In this document: one piece after another, positions 17,742 through 26,720 of the stretch
Layout: every line of letters begins with the position of its first letter
Position numbering within the stretch: the first letter of the stretch is position 1
NCBI GenBank assembly: GCA_000209465.1
Contig: GL890604.1
Location: 1 to 36,869, forward strand
DNA length: 36,869 nt
Direction of reading: 5' to 3'
Source of the DNA: Lachnospiraceae oral taxon 107 str. F0167
Lineage (GTDB): Bacteria > Bacillota > Clostridia > Lachnospirales > Lachnospiraceae
The notes under the pieces: generated by a model
Databases searched by the model: none
What the model saw: only the letters and a program-made list of their open reading frames with translations
What the model was told of the DNA's origin: nothing
Program-made: the position numbers and the translations under genes

Positions 17742-19064
17742 ATGCAGAGCAATTTAGCAATAAATGTCTGTGATGTGACCAAGATTTACAGACTGTATGA
17801 TAAGCCTATAGACAGGTTAAAGGAGAGTATTTCTCTTACACATAAAAAATATCATAAGGAATTTTTTGCCTTGGATAAAATATCCTTTTGTGTAGAGAAA
17901 GGCTCAACAGTGGGAATTATAGGAACAAACGGTTCCGGAAAGTCCACTATATTAAAAATCATAACAGGAGTATTAAATCCAAGTACCGGTAGTGTAGAGG
18001 TGGACGGCAATATATCCGCATTACTGGAACTTGGAGCCGGATTTAATATGGACTATACAGGCATTGAAAATATATATATGAACGGTACCATGATGGGCTT
18101 TAGCAGAGAGCAGATGGATGCAAAGCTTCCTGAAATACTTGATTTTGCGGATATAGGGGATTTTGTCTATCAGCCTGTAAAGACATACTCATCAGGTATG
18201 TTTGTAAGACTTGCCTTTGCACTTGCTATAAATGTGGAACCGGAAATACTGATAGTGGATGAGGCGCTTTCGGTAGGTGATGTTTTCTTCCAGGCAAAAT
18301 GCTACAGAAGAATGGAAGAGATAAGAAAGACAGGTACAACCATATTGATGGTAACTCATGATATGGGAAGCGTTATAAAGTATTGCGATAAGGTAATACT
18401 TCTAAATAAGGGAAAGTTTCTTGCCGAAGGTCCTGCCGGAGAGATGGTGGATCTGTATAAAAAAATCCTTGCGGGAAGAATGGATGATTTGGAGGCAGAT
18501 CTTGCAAAAAGACTGGACAGCAATTTCTCCGATATGATGGAGTTAAACAATGATATAAATAAATCACATGCCAAAGAATATCACGGTCTTATGAAGGAAA
18601 AAATCTCCATAAATCCCAATAAAACAGAATATGGTGACGGCAGAGCCGAGATATATGATCTGGGGCTTTTAGACTCTAAGGGAGAGCTTACAAATCTTTT
18701 GCTTAAGGGCGAGGAGTTTACAATCAGAGAAAAGATAAGGTTTAATGCCAATATAGAATCCCCTATATTTACATTCACCATTAAGGATAAAAAGGGAACG
18801 GAACTTAGCGGTACCAATACAATGTTTGAGGGTGCACCTGTAAAACCTGTAAAACCCGGTGATGAAGTAGTGGTGGAATTCAAACAAAAAATGACCTTAC
18901 AGGGTGGGGAGTATCTTTTAAGTATGAGCTGTACCGGATTTGAAGACGGTACACATGTGGTATATCACAGACTCTATGATGTTACATTCATTACAGTTAT
19001 TTCAAATAAAAACACTGTGGGAGTCTATGATATGGAATCAAAAGTAAAACTTATTCAATCATAG
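17742..19064 (+). CDS. ABC-type polysaccharide export ATPase with C-terminal carbohydrate-binding domain (Wzt-like)
   Basis: A 440-residue ATPase. Walker A is GTNGSGKST (61-69), the ABC signature is TYSSGM (148-153), Walker B is ILIVDE (169-174) and the switch His is 206. After about residue 240, a linker leads to a beta-sandwich (about 290-435) with the layout of the Wzt C-terminal domain, which recognises the finished glycan. Simple TagH-like ATPases lack it, so export is probably coupled to recognition of a glycan end. It starts 8 bases after the permease stop with an AAGGAG site. Confidence 0.93.
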   Translation: MQSNLAINVCDVTKIYRLYDKPIDRLKESISLTHKKYHKEFFALDKISFCVEKGSTVGIIGTNGSGKSTILKIITGVLNPSTGSVEVDGNISALLELGAGFNMDYTGIENIYMNGTMMGFSREQMDAKLPEILDFADIGDFVYQPVKTYSSGMFVRLAFALAINVEPEILIVDEALSVGDVFFQAKCYRRMEEIRKTGTTILMVTHDMGSVIKYCDKVILLNKGKFLAEGPAGEMVDLYKKILAGRMDDLEADLAKRLDSNFSDMMELNNDINKSHAKEYHGLMKEKISINPNKTEYGDGRAEIYDLGLLDSKGELTNLLLKGEEFTIREKIRFNANIESPIFTFTIKDKKGTELSGTNTMFEGAPVKPVKPGDEVVVEFKQKMTLQGGEYLLSMSCTGFEDGTHVVYHRLYDVTFITVISNKNTVGVYDMESKVKLIQS

Positions 19065-19098
19065 GATTTTGCTTGAATAAAAATAAATGGGAGAGAAA

Positions 19099-22000
19099 AT
19101 GAGTCTTTTAGAACTTTCAAAAAAGTATGGAAAAGATGAATATAGACTTTTAAAAGAAAATCCCGGATTAGAGAATCTGTCCTTTTTTTCATCTCTGTCG
19201 CTTGGAAATACAGAGTGGATAGATATACAGGGAAAGACATTATTCCTCGGAAGTCAGATTGCAATATTGGATGATCTGTGTAAGAAATCAAAAGTCTATA
19301 TCTATGAAGAGTCAAAAGAAAAATCGGAAAGTGTGCAGGCTGTTTTCGGCAATAGCATAGAATATATTTCAGATTTAAAAAGTATAGATTTTAACGGATT
19401 TGATACTGTTATCGCCTATGGTGCCGAGATGGTATCAAGGCTTATGGAAAATGAAAAGCCCGAAACAAAGATGGTTTTAATATTTGATAATAAGTACGGT
19501 ATGAACTATTTTGAAGAGGATTTCGGAGATAAAAATCCCTTGAGTGTAAATACTGTAAGACAATGGCTTAAAGAGGGGTATTCCACATATTATCCATATC
19601 CAAACTATAGATATGTTTATAAACTTTTTTCAGACAAGGAAATGCCCGGAGAGGGAGAGCTTGCACAGATAAAAGCTTATGATTATCCAAGATTTGCACT
19701 CAAAGATATCGGTGAGAGATTTTCACAGGCTGCAAAAACAGGAGATTTTGATACCTTTGCAAACTCATATATACTGGTTTGCGGAGGCAGTGAGGAGAAC
19801 ATCTATATTAAATACAACAGAACCAGACTTCCAAAGTATCAGATAAAGACGGAAATCAGGAGAAGAGAAGGTGAGAAGTATGCCTTAAAGTCCGCTCTGA
19901 AAAAAGACGGTATTCCACATATACTGGGTATGTATGACAGGGCAAAGCTTATAAAAAATGACAATGTGACAGTGCTTGAAGGGACTTTTAAAAATGCCGG
20001 AGAGATAAACTTCCCCTTTGTAAACGGAAAGTCTTTAAACAGGCTTTGTGCAGACAGCATAAAAAAAGATATAGACAGCTTTATAGAAGGTATTAAGGGA
20101 TATCTTGAACAGATAGTGGATAATGACGCAATAAATCTTGATGCCATATTTGATAATTTTATATTTGACGGAGAGAAGTTTATCGTTATAGACTGCGAAT
20201 GGATATTTGATGAGTCGATGGATTTTATAAAGGATAGAGAACTCTTTATAAAATACCGTGCATTGCACAGCTTTTATCAAAATAATGCAAGCAAAATACA
20301 GGAAAATTTCGGTCTTGTTGAGGAAGAATTCCTGGAAAAGTTCGGTATAGATGATATAGATGCCTTTGACTTTATGGAAAGAAGATTCCAGGAATATATC
20401 CATGGCGATTATCAGGAAGTTTATCTGGACAATTATTTTGTGGAGACAGTAAGCCGTGATACTCTAAATGAGGGATTAAAAGCGCTTGAGGAATTACCGC
20501 ATGCAAAAAATAAGATAACCGAGCTTTCAGAGATAAATAAGGACAGAGAGCTGGCTATCAAAGAGATGACAAGGCTTAGAACCCTTACGGATAATCATGT
20601 AAACAACCTGGGGATAATAATAGATAATCTAAGACATGAAAATGAAGAGCTTGCAAAGACCTTGAATGTGTACAACAGCAATCTCTCCATTCCTTTCAGA
20701 ATCAGAAGAAAGTTAAGCACAATTTACAATAAAAAATATCCTAAGGGAAGTATGGAAAGAAAAAGGCTTAACTACAGGCTTATGAGCATTTTCCATCCTA
20801 TAAAATATTTTAAATTAACACATTCCGAACAGGGAAAAAACCTTATAGAGGGCGAATTTAAAATAGGTGATTTATACAGAGAAAAGGGCAGAATAGAGTT
20901 CCCCTATGTGGAAAATCCTAAGGTAAGTATTATTATACCTGTGTATAATCAGATACATTATACCTATGCCTGTCTGGTATCCATTCTTGAAAATACTGTA
21001 GGGTTTGATTATGAGATAATCATTGCCGATGATGTATCCACAGATGCTACAAAGGAAATAGATAAATTTGTAAGAGGTCTTGTAATTGCAAGGAATGAAA
21101 GTAATCAGGGATTTTTAAAGAATTGTAATAATGCCGCAAAAAAGGCGAGAGGCGAGTATATATTCTTTTTAAATAATGATACAACCGTGAAAGAAAATTG
21201 GCTGCCGCCGCTTATAAAGCTGCTTGAGTCTGACAGGAGTATCGGAATGGTAGGTTCAAAACTTATATATCCTGACGGCAGATTGCAGGAGGCAGGAGGC
21301 ATCATATGGAGTGACGGCAGCGGCTGGAACTATGGCAGATGTGATGATCCGAATAAGCCCGAGTATAATTATGTAAGAGATGTTGACTATATATCAGGTG
21401 CGGCGATAATGCTTAGCAGAAAACTCTGGGAGGAAATCGGTGGATTTGATGAAAGATATGCACCTGCATATTGTGAGGATTCAGATCTTGCCTTTGAGGT
21501 GAGAAAGCGTGGACTGAGGGTGGTATATCAGCCGCTCAGTGTGGTAATTCATTTTGAAGGTGTATCAAACGGTACGGATGTTAACGGCACAGGGCTTAAG
21601 AGATATCAGGTGGAGAACAATAAAAAGCTTCAGGAAAAATGGAGTGAGGAGTTTAAAAACCAGTACGACAATGTCGGTGTGCCGAATGCCTTTAGAGCCA
21701 GAGAAAGAAGCAGAGGCAAAAAGGTTATACTCTTTGTAGACCATTATGTGCCGACCTTTGATAAGGATGCCGGCTCAAAAACTACTTTCCAGTATATAAA
21801 AATGTTTATAGAAAGAGGTTATGTGGTGAAGTTTTTGCCGGATAATTTTGCAAAGTCCGAGCCATATACCGAAATTCTGGAGCAAATGGGTGTAGAGGTA
21901 TTATATGGCAATGAGATGAGAACAAATATATTTGAGTGGATTGAAAATAATCAGTCAAATATTGATATTGTTTATCTTAACAGACCTCATATTGCAACAA

Positions 22001-22815
22001 AATACATTGATTTTATCAAAGAAAAAACTGATATCAAGGTAATCTACTATGGTCATGATTTACATTTCCTGCGTGAAAGAAGAGAGTATGAGCTTACCGG
22101 GGATGTGGAGAGAAAAAATGCCAGTGCATATTGGAAGAGTATGGAGCTTGACCTTATGAGAAAGGCAAGTATAAGCTATTATCCTTCAAATATTGAGGTG
22201 GACTATATACATACATTTGATAAGAAGATAAATGCCAAAGCTATAACAGCCTATGTATTTGAGAGGTTTAACCATATTGACTATAATCCGGATATCAGAG
22301 AGGGTGTATTATTTGTAGGAGGATTTTCACATCCGCCGAATGCAGATGCACTAAAGTATTTCCTTGATAATATGTGGGAAAAAATCTATGCACAGATAAA
22401 AGTACCGTTTTATATAGTGGGTTCCAATGCTACAGATGAAATAAAGGCACTTCACAATGAGGAAAGGGGTATAATATTTAAAGGCTTTGTCAGTGAAGAG
22501 GAATTAAAAGAACTATACGAGAAGGTAAGGCTTGTAGTAGTACCTCTAAGATACGGAGCAGGAGTAAAGGGCAAGGTAATAGAGGCACTATATTATCGTG
22601 ATCCGGTAATAACCACTGCTGTAGGCGCGGAGGGAATAGATAATTCCCATAATCAAATGTTAGTAGCAGATGAACCGGATGATTTTATAACGGGATGTGT
22701 AAGGCTATATAATGACAAGGAAGCTCTAAAAGATATGAGCAGAGCAGCCGGAGAGTATGTAGAAAACAAGCATAGTGTAGAGGCTGTTTGGGAAATAATA
22801 AGAGAAGATTTTTAG
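19099..22815 (+). CDS. Large multidomain glycosyltransferase (GT2 plus GT-B fold)
   Basis: A 1238-residue cytoplasmic protein. Residues 1-130 look Rossmann-like (TLFLGSQIAILDDLCKKSKV). Residues 200-390 recall aminoglycoside/WaaY-type kinases, with NLDAIFDNFIFDGEKFIVIDCEW as a catalytic-loop-like segment. About 470-525 is a coiled coil. About 604-860 is a GT2 domain with VSIIIPVYNQ, DDVSTD, FLNNDT and APAYCEDSDLAFE. About 873-1238 is a GT-B (GT4-type) domain with YGHDLHF and VVPLRYGAGVKGKV. Such fusions build O-antigen or wall-glycan chains. ATG 19099 follows GGGAGAG; the ATG at 19087 is upstream of that site. It is the last gene of the cluster and is followed by a terminator. Confidence 0.9.
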   Translation: MSLLELSKKYGKDEYRLLKENPGLENLSFFSSLSLGNTEWIDIQGKTLFLGSQIAILDDLCKKSKVYIYEESKEKSESVQAVFGNSIEYISDLKSIDFNGFDTVIAYGAEMVSRLMENEKPETKMVLIFDNKYGMNYFEEDFGDKNPLSVNTVRQWLKEGYSTYYPYPNYRYVYKLFSDKEMPGEGELAQIKAYDYPRFALKDIGERFSQAAKTGDFDTFANSYILVCGGSEENIYIKYNRTRLPKYQIKTEIRRREGEKYALKSALKKDGIPHILGMYDRAKLIKNDNVTVLEGTFKNAGEINFPFVNGKSLNRLCADSIKKDIDSFIEGIKGYLEQIVDNDAINLDAIFDNFIFDGEKFIVIDCEWIFDESMDFIKDRELFIKYRALHSFYQNNASKIQENFGLVEEEFLEKFGIDDIDAFDFMERRFQEYIHGDYQEVYLDNYFVETVSRDTLNEGLKALEELPHAKNKITELSEINKDRELAIKEMTRLRTLTDNHVNNLGIIIDNLRHENEELAKTLNVYNSNLSIPFRIRRKLSTIYNKKYPKGSMERKRLNYRLMSIFHPIKYFKLTHSEQGKNLIEGEFKIGDLYREKGRIEFPYVENPKVSIIIPVYNQIHYTYACLVSILENTVGFDYEIIIADDVSTDATKEIDKFVRGLVIARNESNQGFLKNCNNAAKKARGEYIFFLNNDTTVKENWLPPLIKLLESDRSIGMVGSKLIYPDGRLQEAGGIIWSDGSGWNYGRCDDPNKPEYNYVRDVDYISGAAIMLSRKLWEEIGGFDERYAPAYCEDSDLAFEVRKRGLRVVYQPLSVVIHFEGVSNGTDVNGTGLKRYQVENNKKLQEKWSEEFKNQYDNVGVPNAFRARERSRGKKVILFVDHYVPTFDKDAGSKTTFQYIKMFIERGYVVKFLPDNFAKSEPYTEILEQMGVEVLYGNEMRTNIFEWIENNQSNIDIVYLNRPHIATKYIDFIKEKTDIKVIYYGHDLHFLRERREYELTGDVERKNASAYWKSMELDLMRKASISYYPSNIEVDYIHTFDKKINAKAITAYVFERFNHIDYNPDIREGVLFVGGFSHPPNADALKYFLDNMWEKIYAQIKVPFYIVGSNATDEIKALHNEERGIIFKGFVSEEELKELYEKVRLVVVPLRYGAGVKGKVIEALYYRDPVITTAVGAEGIDNSHNQMLVADEPDDFITGCVRLYNDKEALKDMSRAAGEYVENKHSVEAVWEIIREDF

Positions 22816-22822
22816 TATAAGG

Positions 22823-22858
22823 AAAGTCCTGTGGAGAAGTTACTTCATGGGGCTTTTT
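22823..22858 (+). terminator. Terminator of the polysaccharide cluster
   Basis: AAAGTCCTGTGGAGAAG and CTTCATGGGGCTTT form an imperfect stem with a TTA loop and a T-run, eight bases after the glycosyltransferase stop. Confidence 0.75.
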
Positions 22859-22973
22859 GTTATCTTGACATAAATTTTAAAAAGTGTTAATTAATATATA
22901 AAAGATAATAGATGTATATTTAAGATGAAATAGTGTAAGTAAAAGTTTATAAAGGGAGGTAATAGGTATTGTT

Positions 22974-23216
22974 ATGAAAAAAGTAGGTAATATATTGCTA
23001 ATTGCTATATGGACTATAAATTTGATTCTGCTTGCAATAATTGTGGCAACCACACCGGAAATAATATATAAGATAGTTATGGGAATATCCATGATAAATG
23101 CGATTAATACAATCGTAAGAGCAGTACGTAGTGAAATAGGTAATTTTGAATTTATTTTTGAAATGGTATGTGGTGTAATACTTGTTTTGATCTTAAGTTT
23201 TATTATTATAAGATAA
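22974..23216 (+). CDS. Small membrane protein of unknown function (80 aa)
   Basis: An 80-residue hydrophobic protein with two clear and one weaker transmembrane segment (about 5-26, 29-45 and 58-79). A short polar stretch (AVRSEIGNFE) precedes the last one. I do not recognise a family. The consensus GGGAGG ends 14 bases before ATG 22974, which is far. An in-frame ATT at 22968 sits at the ideal distance, so a rare non-canonical start is conceivable; a weaker AGGT is nearer to the ATG. The gene is flanked by terminators on both sides, so it is monocistronic. Confidence 0.65.
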   Translation: MKKVGNILLIAIWTINLILLAIIVATTPEIIYKIVMGISMINAINTIVRAVRSEIGNFEFIFEMVCGVILVLILSFIIIR

Positions 23217-23262
23217 AACTTGTTAAATGAATATTATAGGTTGATTCCTGTATAGGGCAAAG

Positions 23263-23293
23263 AAGCGAGTTGAATTTTTCAATTCGCTTTTTG
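23263..23293 (+). terminator. Terminator after the small membrane protein
   Basis: AAGCGAGTTGAA pairs with TTCAATTCGCTTT and is followed by T residues, about 50 bases after the stop at 23216. Confidence 0.8.
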
Positions 23294-23334
23294 TATGAAA
23301 TTGATATGTGTATTATAGAATAATATATATACTT

Positions 23335-23367
23335 TGAAAGTTTAGAATCAAATTCTAAGCTTTTTTT
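23335..23367 (+). terminator. Second terminator-like hairpin
   Basis: AAAGTTTAGAAT pairs with ATTCTAAGCTTT over a CAA loop (12 bp, one G:T), followed by T residues. No gene lies between it and the preceding terminator, so it acts as a backup insulating the downstream sugar operon. Confidence 0.7.
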
Positions 23368-23479
23368 GAATACAAAAAATAATATTTCACGTCTATTCTA
23401 CATTTAAAAATTCTCAAAGGACAAAATGCATAATAAACTAAATAAAAAATGGATACAATAGAGAAAAAATCTTTGTATA

Positions 23480-23507
23480 TTGACAAAAAACACCCAAGTT
23501 GTAAAAT
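23480..23507 (+). promoter_or_regulatory. Promoter of the sugar operon
   Basis: A perfect TTGACA (23480-23485), 16 bases and TAAAAT (23502-23507) stand about 85 bases before the binding-protein gene. The -10 overlaps an inverted repeat at 23499-23517. Confidence 0.7.
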
Positions 23508-23517
23508 TAAATTACAA
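23499..23517 (+). promoter_or_regulatory. Putative RpiR-type operator
   Basis: TTGTAA, seven A/T bases, TTACAA form a 19-base inverted repeat covering the -10 box. It resembles the TGTAAT-N-ATTACA sites of RpiR-family regulators such as HexR. The RpiR gene at the end of this operon is the obvious candidate ligand-responsive binder; the link is inferred from site and gene context. Confidence 0.5.
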
Positions 23518-23593
23518 GTAAAACGTGAATGAGGAATTTTATAAAATAAAATTACAAAAATGAAATAAAATTTCTCGGAAAGTGAGGGGTAAT

Positions 23594-24919
23594 ATGAAAA
23601 TAAGTAGATTTGTAAAGTTGGGTATTACAACAGTGTTATCGTGTGCTTTGCTGACAGGTCTTGTTGGATGCGGTAATAACAGTACACCTAAAGCAGAAAG
23701 TTCAGGTGGGGATACAAAAGAAGTATCTTCCGAAGCGGAGACTAAGAAGGCTGGTGGAGTAACTATTAAATTCCAACAGTGGTGGGGTGGAGAGTTGCCG
23801 GAAGGCTATCTGCAAAAAATATGTGATGAATATGAAGCTGCCACAGGTAATAAGGTAGAGCTTTTGACAGCACCCTGGGCAGACACTAAGACAGCTATAA
23901 CAGCCGGGGCAACAAATGGTACAATTGCAGATGTGCTTAGTATTGATGGAGCATGGTTATCAGAGTTTGTTGATATGGGCATTTTAACAGATCTTTCAAC
24001 TGTAGATGTGAAATTAGATCTGGCAAGTGATGTTTGGAAGGTAGATAATAAAGAGTATGTAGTTCCGATATTAAATTTTGCCTATCCGATGTATGTAAAT
24101 ATGGATATTTTGGAAAAATCAGGTGTTGAAAAAATTCCGACTACATGGACTGAGTTGGAGCAGGCTTGTGAAAAAATAAAAGCTGCCGGATATTCAGCGT
24201 TGGCTTTAAATTTGGGAACTACAAATGCCAATGGTATACAAAATGTATTTATGGGAACAGGTTGGGCATCAGGAATTGCATTAAAAGATAAGGATGGCAA
24301 ATATTTGACTAAAGACAATAGTGAACTTGCTTCCTTAGCAGAGATGTATAAAAAACTTTATGATTTGGGAGTATTATACCCGGGAATGAGTACATTGGAA
24401 GAGGCTGAAATGACAAGTAATTTTGCAGCAGGAAATTGTGCATTTACCATTGCATCTGCAGCAACAATGAGCCAATTCGAGAAGTTGAACTTTAAAGCTG
24501 CTACAATACCTGTTAAAGATGATTATAAAGAACAAAGCGGCATTTGTTATGCGAGTTGGGCTGTTGGAATTTCAGAGTCATGTGAAAATAAAGAAGCTGC
24601 GGCAGAGTTTATAAATTTCTTATTGGGTGGAAAAGATGGAAAAGACGGTTCTGCATCTGCGGGATTGGCATCGACAATGTCAGCATTTCCAAACAGTAAA
24701 GTGGCTACACCGGACTACAGTTCAGCACCAACACAGTTCCAAGAGTACTATGAGGAATACAAAAAGAATTATGTTATAAATGAGTTTATCGGATTGGCAA
24801 ATGCTTCAGATGTTATGACATCTATGACAAATGACCTGGTAATGTATTTAGAGGGTGAGATGGATGTCAACAAGATGTTGGAAAATTGGCAAAACTATTT
24901 AGATAATGCAGGTAAATGA
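23594..24919 (+). CDS. Sugar ABC transporter substrate-binding lipoprotein
   Basis: A 441-residue extracellular solute-binding protein of the CUT1 (family 1) type. The signal peptide ends in the lipobox LVGC (Cys26 lipidated), followed by a Ser/Glu/Lys linker. The mature domain begins TIKFQQWWGGELPEGYLQKICDEYEAATG, the usual start of family 1 binding proteins. Aromatic residues (WWGG, WASGIAL, CYASWAVG) probably line the sugar site. ATG 23594 follows GAGGGG; the in-frame GTG 23582 lies before that site. Two permeases follow, but no ATPase gene is present, so a shared MsmK-like ATPase elsewhere is implied. The sugar is unknown. Confidence 0.92.
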   Translation: MKISRFVKLGITTVLSCALLTGLVGCGNNSTPKAESSGGDTKEVSSEAETKKAGGVTIKFQQWWGGELPEGYLQKICDEYEAATGNKVELLTAPWADTKTAITAGATNGTIADVLSIDGAWLSEFVDMGILTDLSTVDVKLDLASDVWKVDNKEYVVPILNFAYPMYVNMDILEKSGVEKIPTTWTELEQACEKIKAAGYSALALNLGTTNANGIQNVFMGTGWASGIALKDKDGKYLTKDNSELASLAEMYKKLYDLGVLYPGMSTLEEAEMTSNFAAGNCAFTIASAATMSQFEKLNFKAATIPVKDDYKEQSGICYASWAVGISESCENKEAAAEFINFLLGGKDGKDGSASAGLASTMSAFPNSKVATPDYSSAPTQFQEYYEEYKKNYVINEFIGLANASDVMTSMTNDLVMYLEGEMDVNKMLENWQNYLDNAGK

Positions 24920-24976
24920 TCATATTACTGAAGTGATTACTATTCATTTGTGAAACTACTTAATGGGAGGGGTTAG

Positions 24977-25861
24977 ATGAATATATTAGCTGGAAAAAAG
25001 TCTGCACCATATAGATATTTATTACCTACAATTACATTGATGATTGTATTTATGGTAGTACCGATTTTCATGGTAGTTACATATTCATTTGCAGACAAGG
25101 CGGTTATATCAAAAAATCCCTCTTTTGTGGGATTGGAAAACTATTATAAACTATTTAAAGACAGTAACTATTGGAAATCTGTATATAACACAATTATATT
25201 TGTAGCTGTAAGTGTTATTGCACATATGGTTATAGGCATGCTATTTGCAATATTGTTAAATTCAAAATATTTCAGTGTAAGAACAAAGACAATTGCAAGA
25301 GTTATTTATATATTGCCATGGGTATTCACAGCATCTGTAGTTGCCATACTTTGGAAATTGATGTTACAACCATCCGGAATTATAAATTATATTCTATCCT
25401 TGTTTCCTCATGTAAATAGAGATACAGAGTGGCTTAGTGACAGAGCAATTGCACTGCCTGTTATATGCTTTATAAATATATGGTGTGGTTATACGTTTTA
25501 TATGATCAGTATATTGGCCGGATTACAGGGAATCTCAGAAGATTTATATGAAAGTGCGGCAATAGATGGTGCTAATGATATTAAAAGATTTTTTAGTATT
25601 ACAATACCACAATTAAAGCCGATATTAATCAGTATTGCTATGCTGGATTTCATATGGACACTTCAATCCTTTAATGTTATTTGGATGTTGACAGGGGGTG
25701 GACCTGTAAACACTACCCAGACTTTAAGCATATACATATACAAACTGGCATTCCAGAAAGTTGATTACAGTATGGCGTCTACATCAGCCACAATATTGTT
25801 AATTGTATGTATTATCGTTGCGATTTTTTATGTAAGGCAGCAGAAAAAAGTGAGGAGCTAG
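24977..25861 (+). CDS. Sugar ABC transporter permease, MalF/UgpA-like
   Basis: A 294-residue CUT1 inner-membrane permease with six transmembrane helices. It opens with APYRYLLPTITLMIVFMVVPIFMVVTYSF. It carries the ATPase-docking EAA loop YESAAIDGANDIKRFFSITIPQLKP, and the segment WMLTGGGPVNTTQTLSIYIY is typical of UgpA/MalF proteins. It starts behind GGGAGGGG, 58 bases after the binding-protein gene, and is followed after three bases by the second permease. Confidence 0.95.
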   Translation: MNILAGKKSAPYRYLLPTITLMIVFMVVPIFMVVTYSFADKAVISKNPSFVGLENYYKLFKDSNYWKSVYNTIIFVAVSVIAHMVIGMLFAILLNSKYFSVRTKTIARVIYILPWVFTASVVAILWKLMLQPSGIINYILSLFPHVNRDTEWLSDRAIALPVICFINIWCGYTFYMISILAGLQGISEDLYESAAIDGANDIKRFFSITIPQLKPILISIAMLDFIWTLQSFNVIWMLTGGGPVNTTQTLSIYIYKLAFQKVDYSMASTSATILLIVCIIVAIFYVRQQKKVRS

Positions 25862-25864
25862 ATT

Positions 25865-26701
25865 ATGGTGGGAAGTCATACCGGTATAAAGAAGATAATA
25901 GCTACAGTATTGCTGGTGATAGGTGCCGTTTTTGCATCATTTCCTATTCTTTGGATGATATGTTCATCATTGAAAGACAATTCTGAAATATTTTCATGGC
26001 CGCCAAAGTTTATTGACGCTACATTCAGCTTTAAGTCATATATTGCGGTTATTACAGACAGTACAAAAGTAAGATTTTTTGTGAATAGTTACATTGTGTC
26101 CATTTGTGTTGTGGTTGCAACATTACTAATAGGGATATTAGCTGCTTATGCATTTAGTAGATTTGATTTTCCGGGAAAAGGAGTTTTAAATTCAATAATA
26201 ATAAGTGTACAGGCTATTCCTCCAATTGTGCTGCTTATTCCGTATATGGGATTGATAGTAACAATGAAATTATTTAATACATATTTGGCATTGATATTGA
26301 CTTATTTGATAATGACATTGCCATACTGTATTTTAATGATGACCGGATATTTCAATACATTATCAAGGGAGTTGGATGAAGCTGTAATGATAGATGGTGG
26401 ATCAAGATGGAAAGCGTTATGGTATATACTTGTTCCAATAGCAGTGCCAAGTATGGTGTCTGTAGGAATGTATACTTTCATGCAGGCATGGAATGAGTAT
26501 TTGTTTGCATTGGCTTTAACACAGACAACGGAGATGAGAACGGTGCCCATAGGTATTAACTTACTTATGGGACAGCATGCATATGACTGGAGTCAGATGA
26601 TGGCTATGAGCGTTTTGGGCTCAATTCCTGTTTTAATATTATTTGTATTTTTTCAAAAATACTTTATTGCAGGAATGTCATCGGGAGGTGTTAAAGGCTG
26701 A
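25865..26701 (+). CDS. Sugar ABC transporter permease, MalG/UgpE-like
   Basis: A 278-residue CUT1 permease with six transmembrane helices. The opening FPILWMICSSLKDNSEIF, the EAA loop ELDEAVMIDGGSRWKALWYILVPIAVP and the C-terminal FQKYFIAGMSSGGVKG are all characteristic of MalG/UgpE. The start lies three bases after the first permease's stop, using its 3' end (GAGGAG) as ribosome-binding site, so the two are translationally coupled. It pairs with the preceding permease to form the channel. Confidence 0.95.
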   Translation: MVGSHTGIKKIIATVLLVIGAVFASFPILWMICSSLKDNSEIFSWPPKFIDATFSFKSYIAVITDSTKVRFFVNSYIVSICVVVATLLIGILAAYAFSRFDFPGKGVLNSIIISVQAIPPIVLLIPYMGLIVTMKLFNTYLALILTYLIMTLPYCILMMTGYFNTLSRELDEAVMIDGGSRWKALWYILVPIAVPSMVSVGMYTFMQAWNEYLFALALTQTTEMRTVPIGINLLMGQHAYDWSQMMAMSVLGSIPVLILFVFFQKYFIAGMSSGGVKG

Positions 26702-26720
26702 TTAATTAAAGGAGAGAAGA

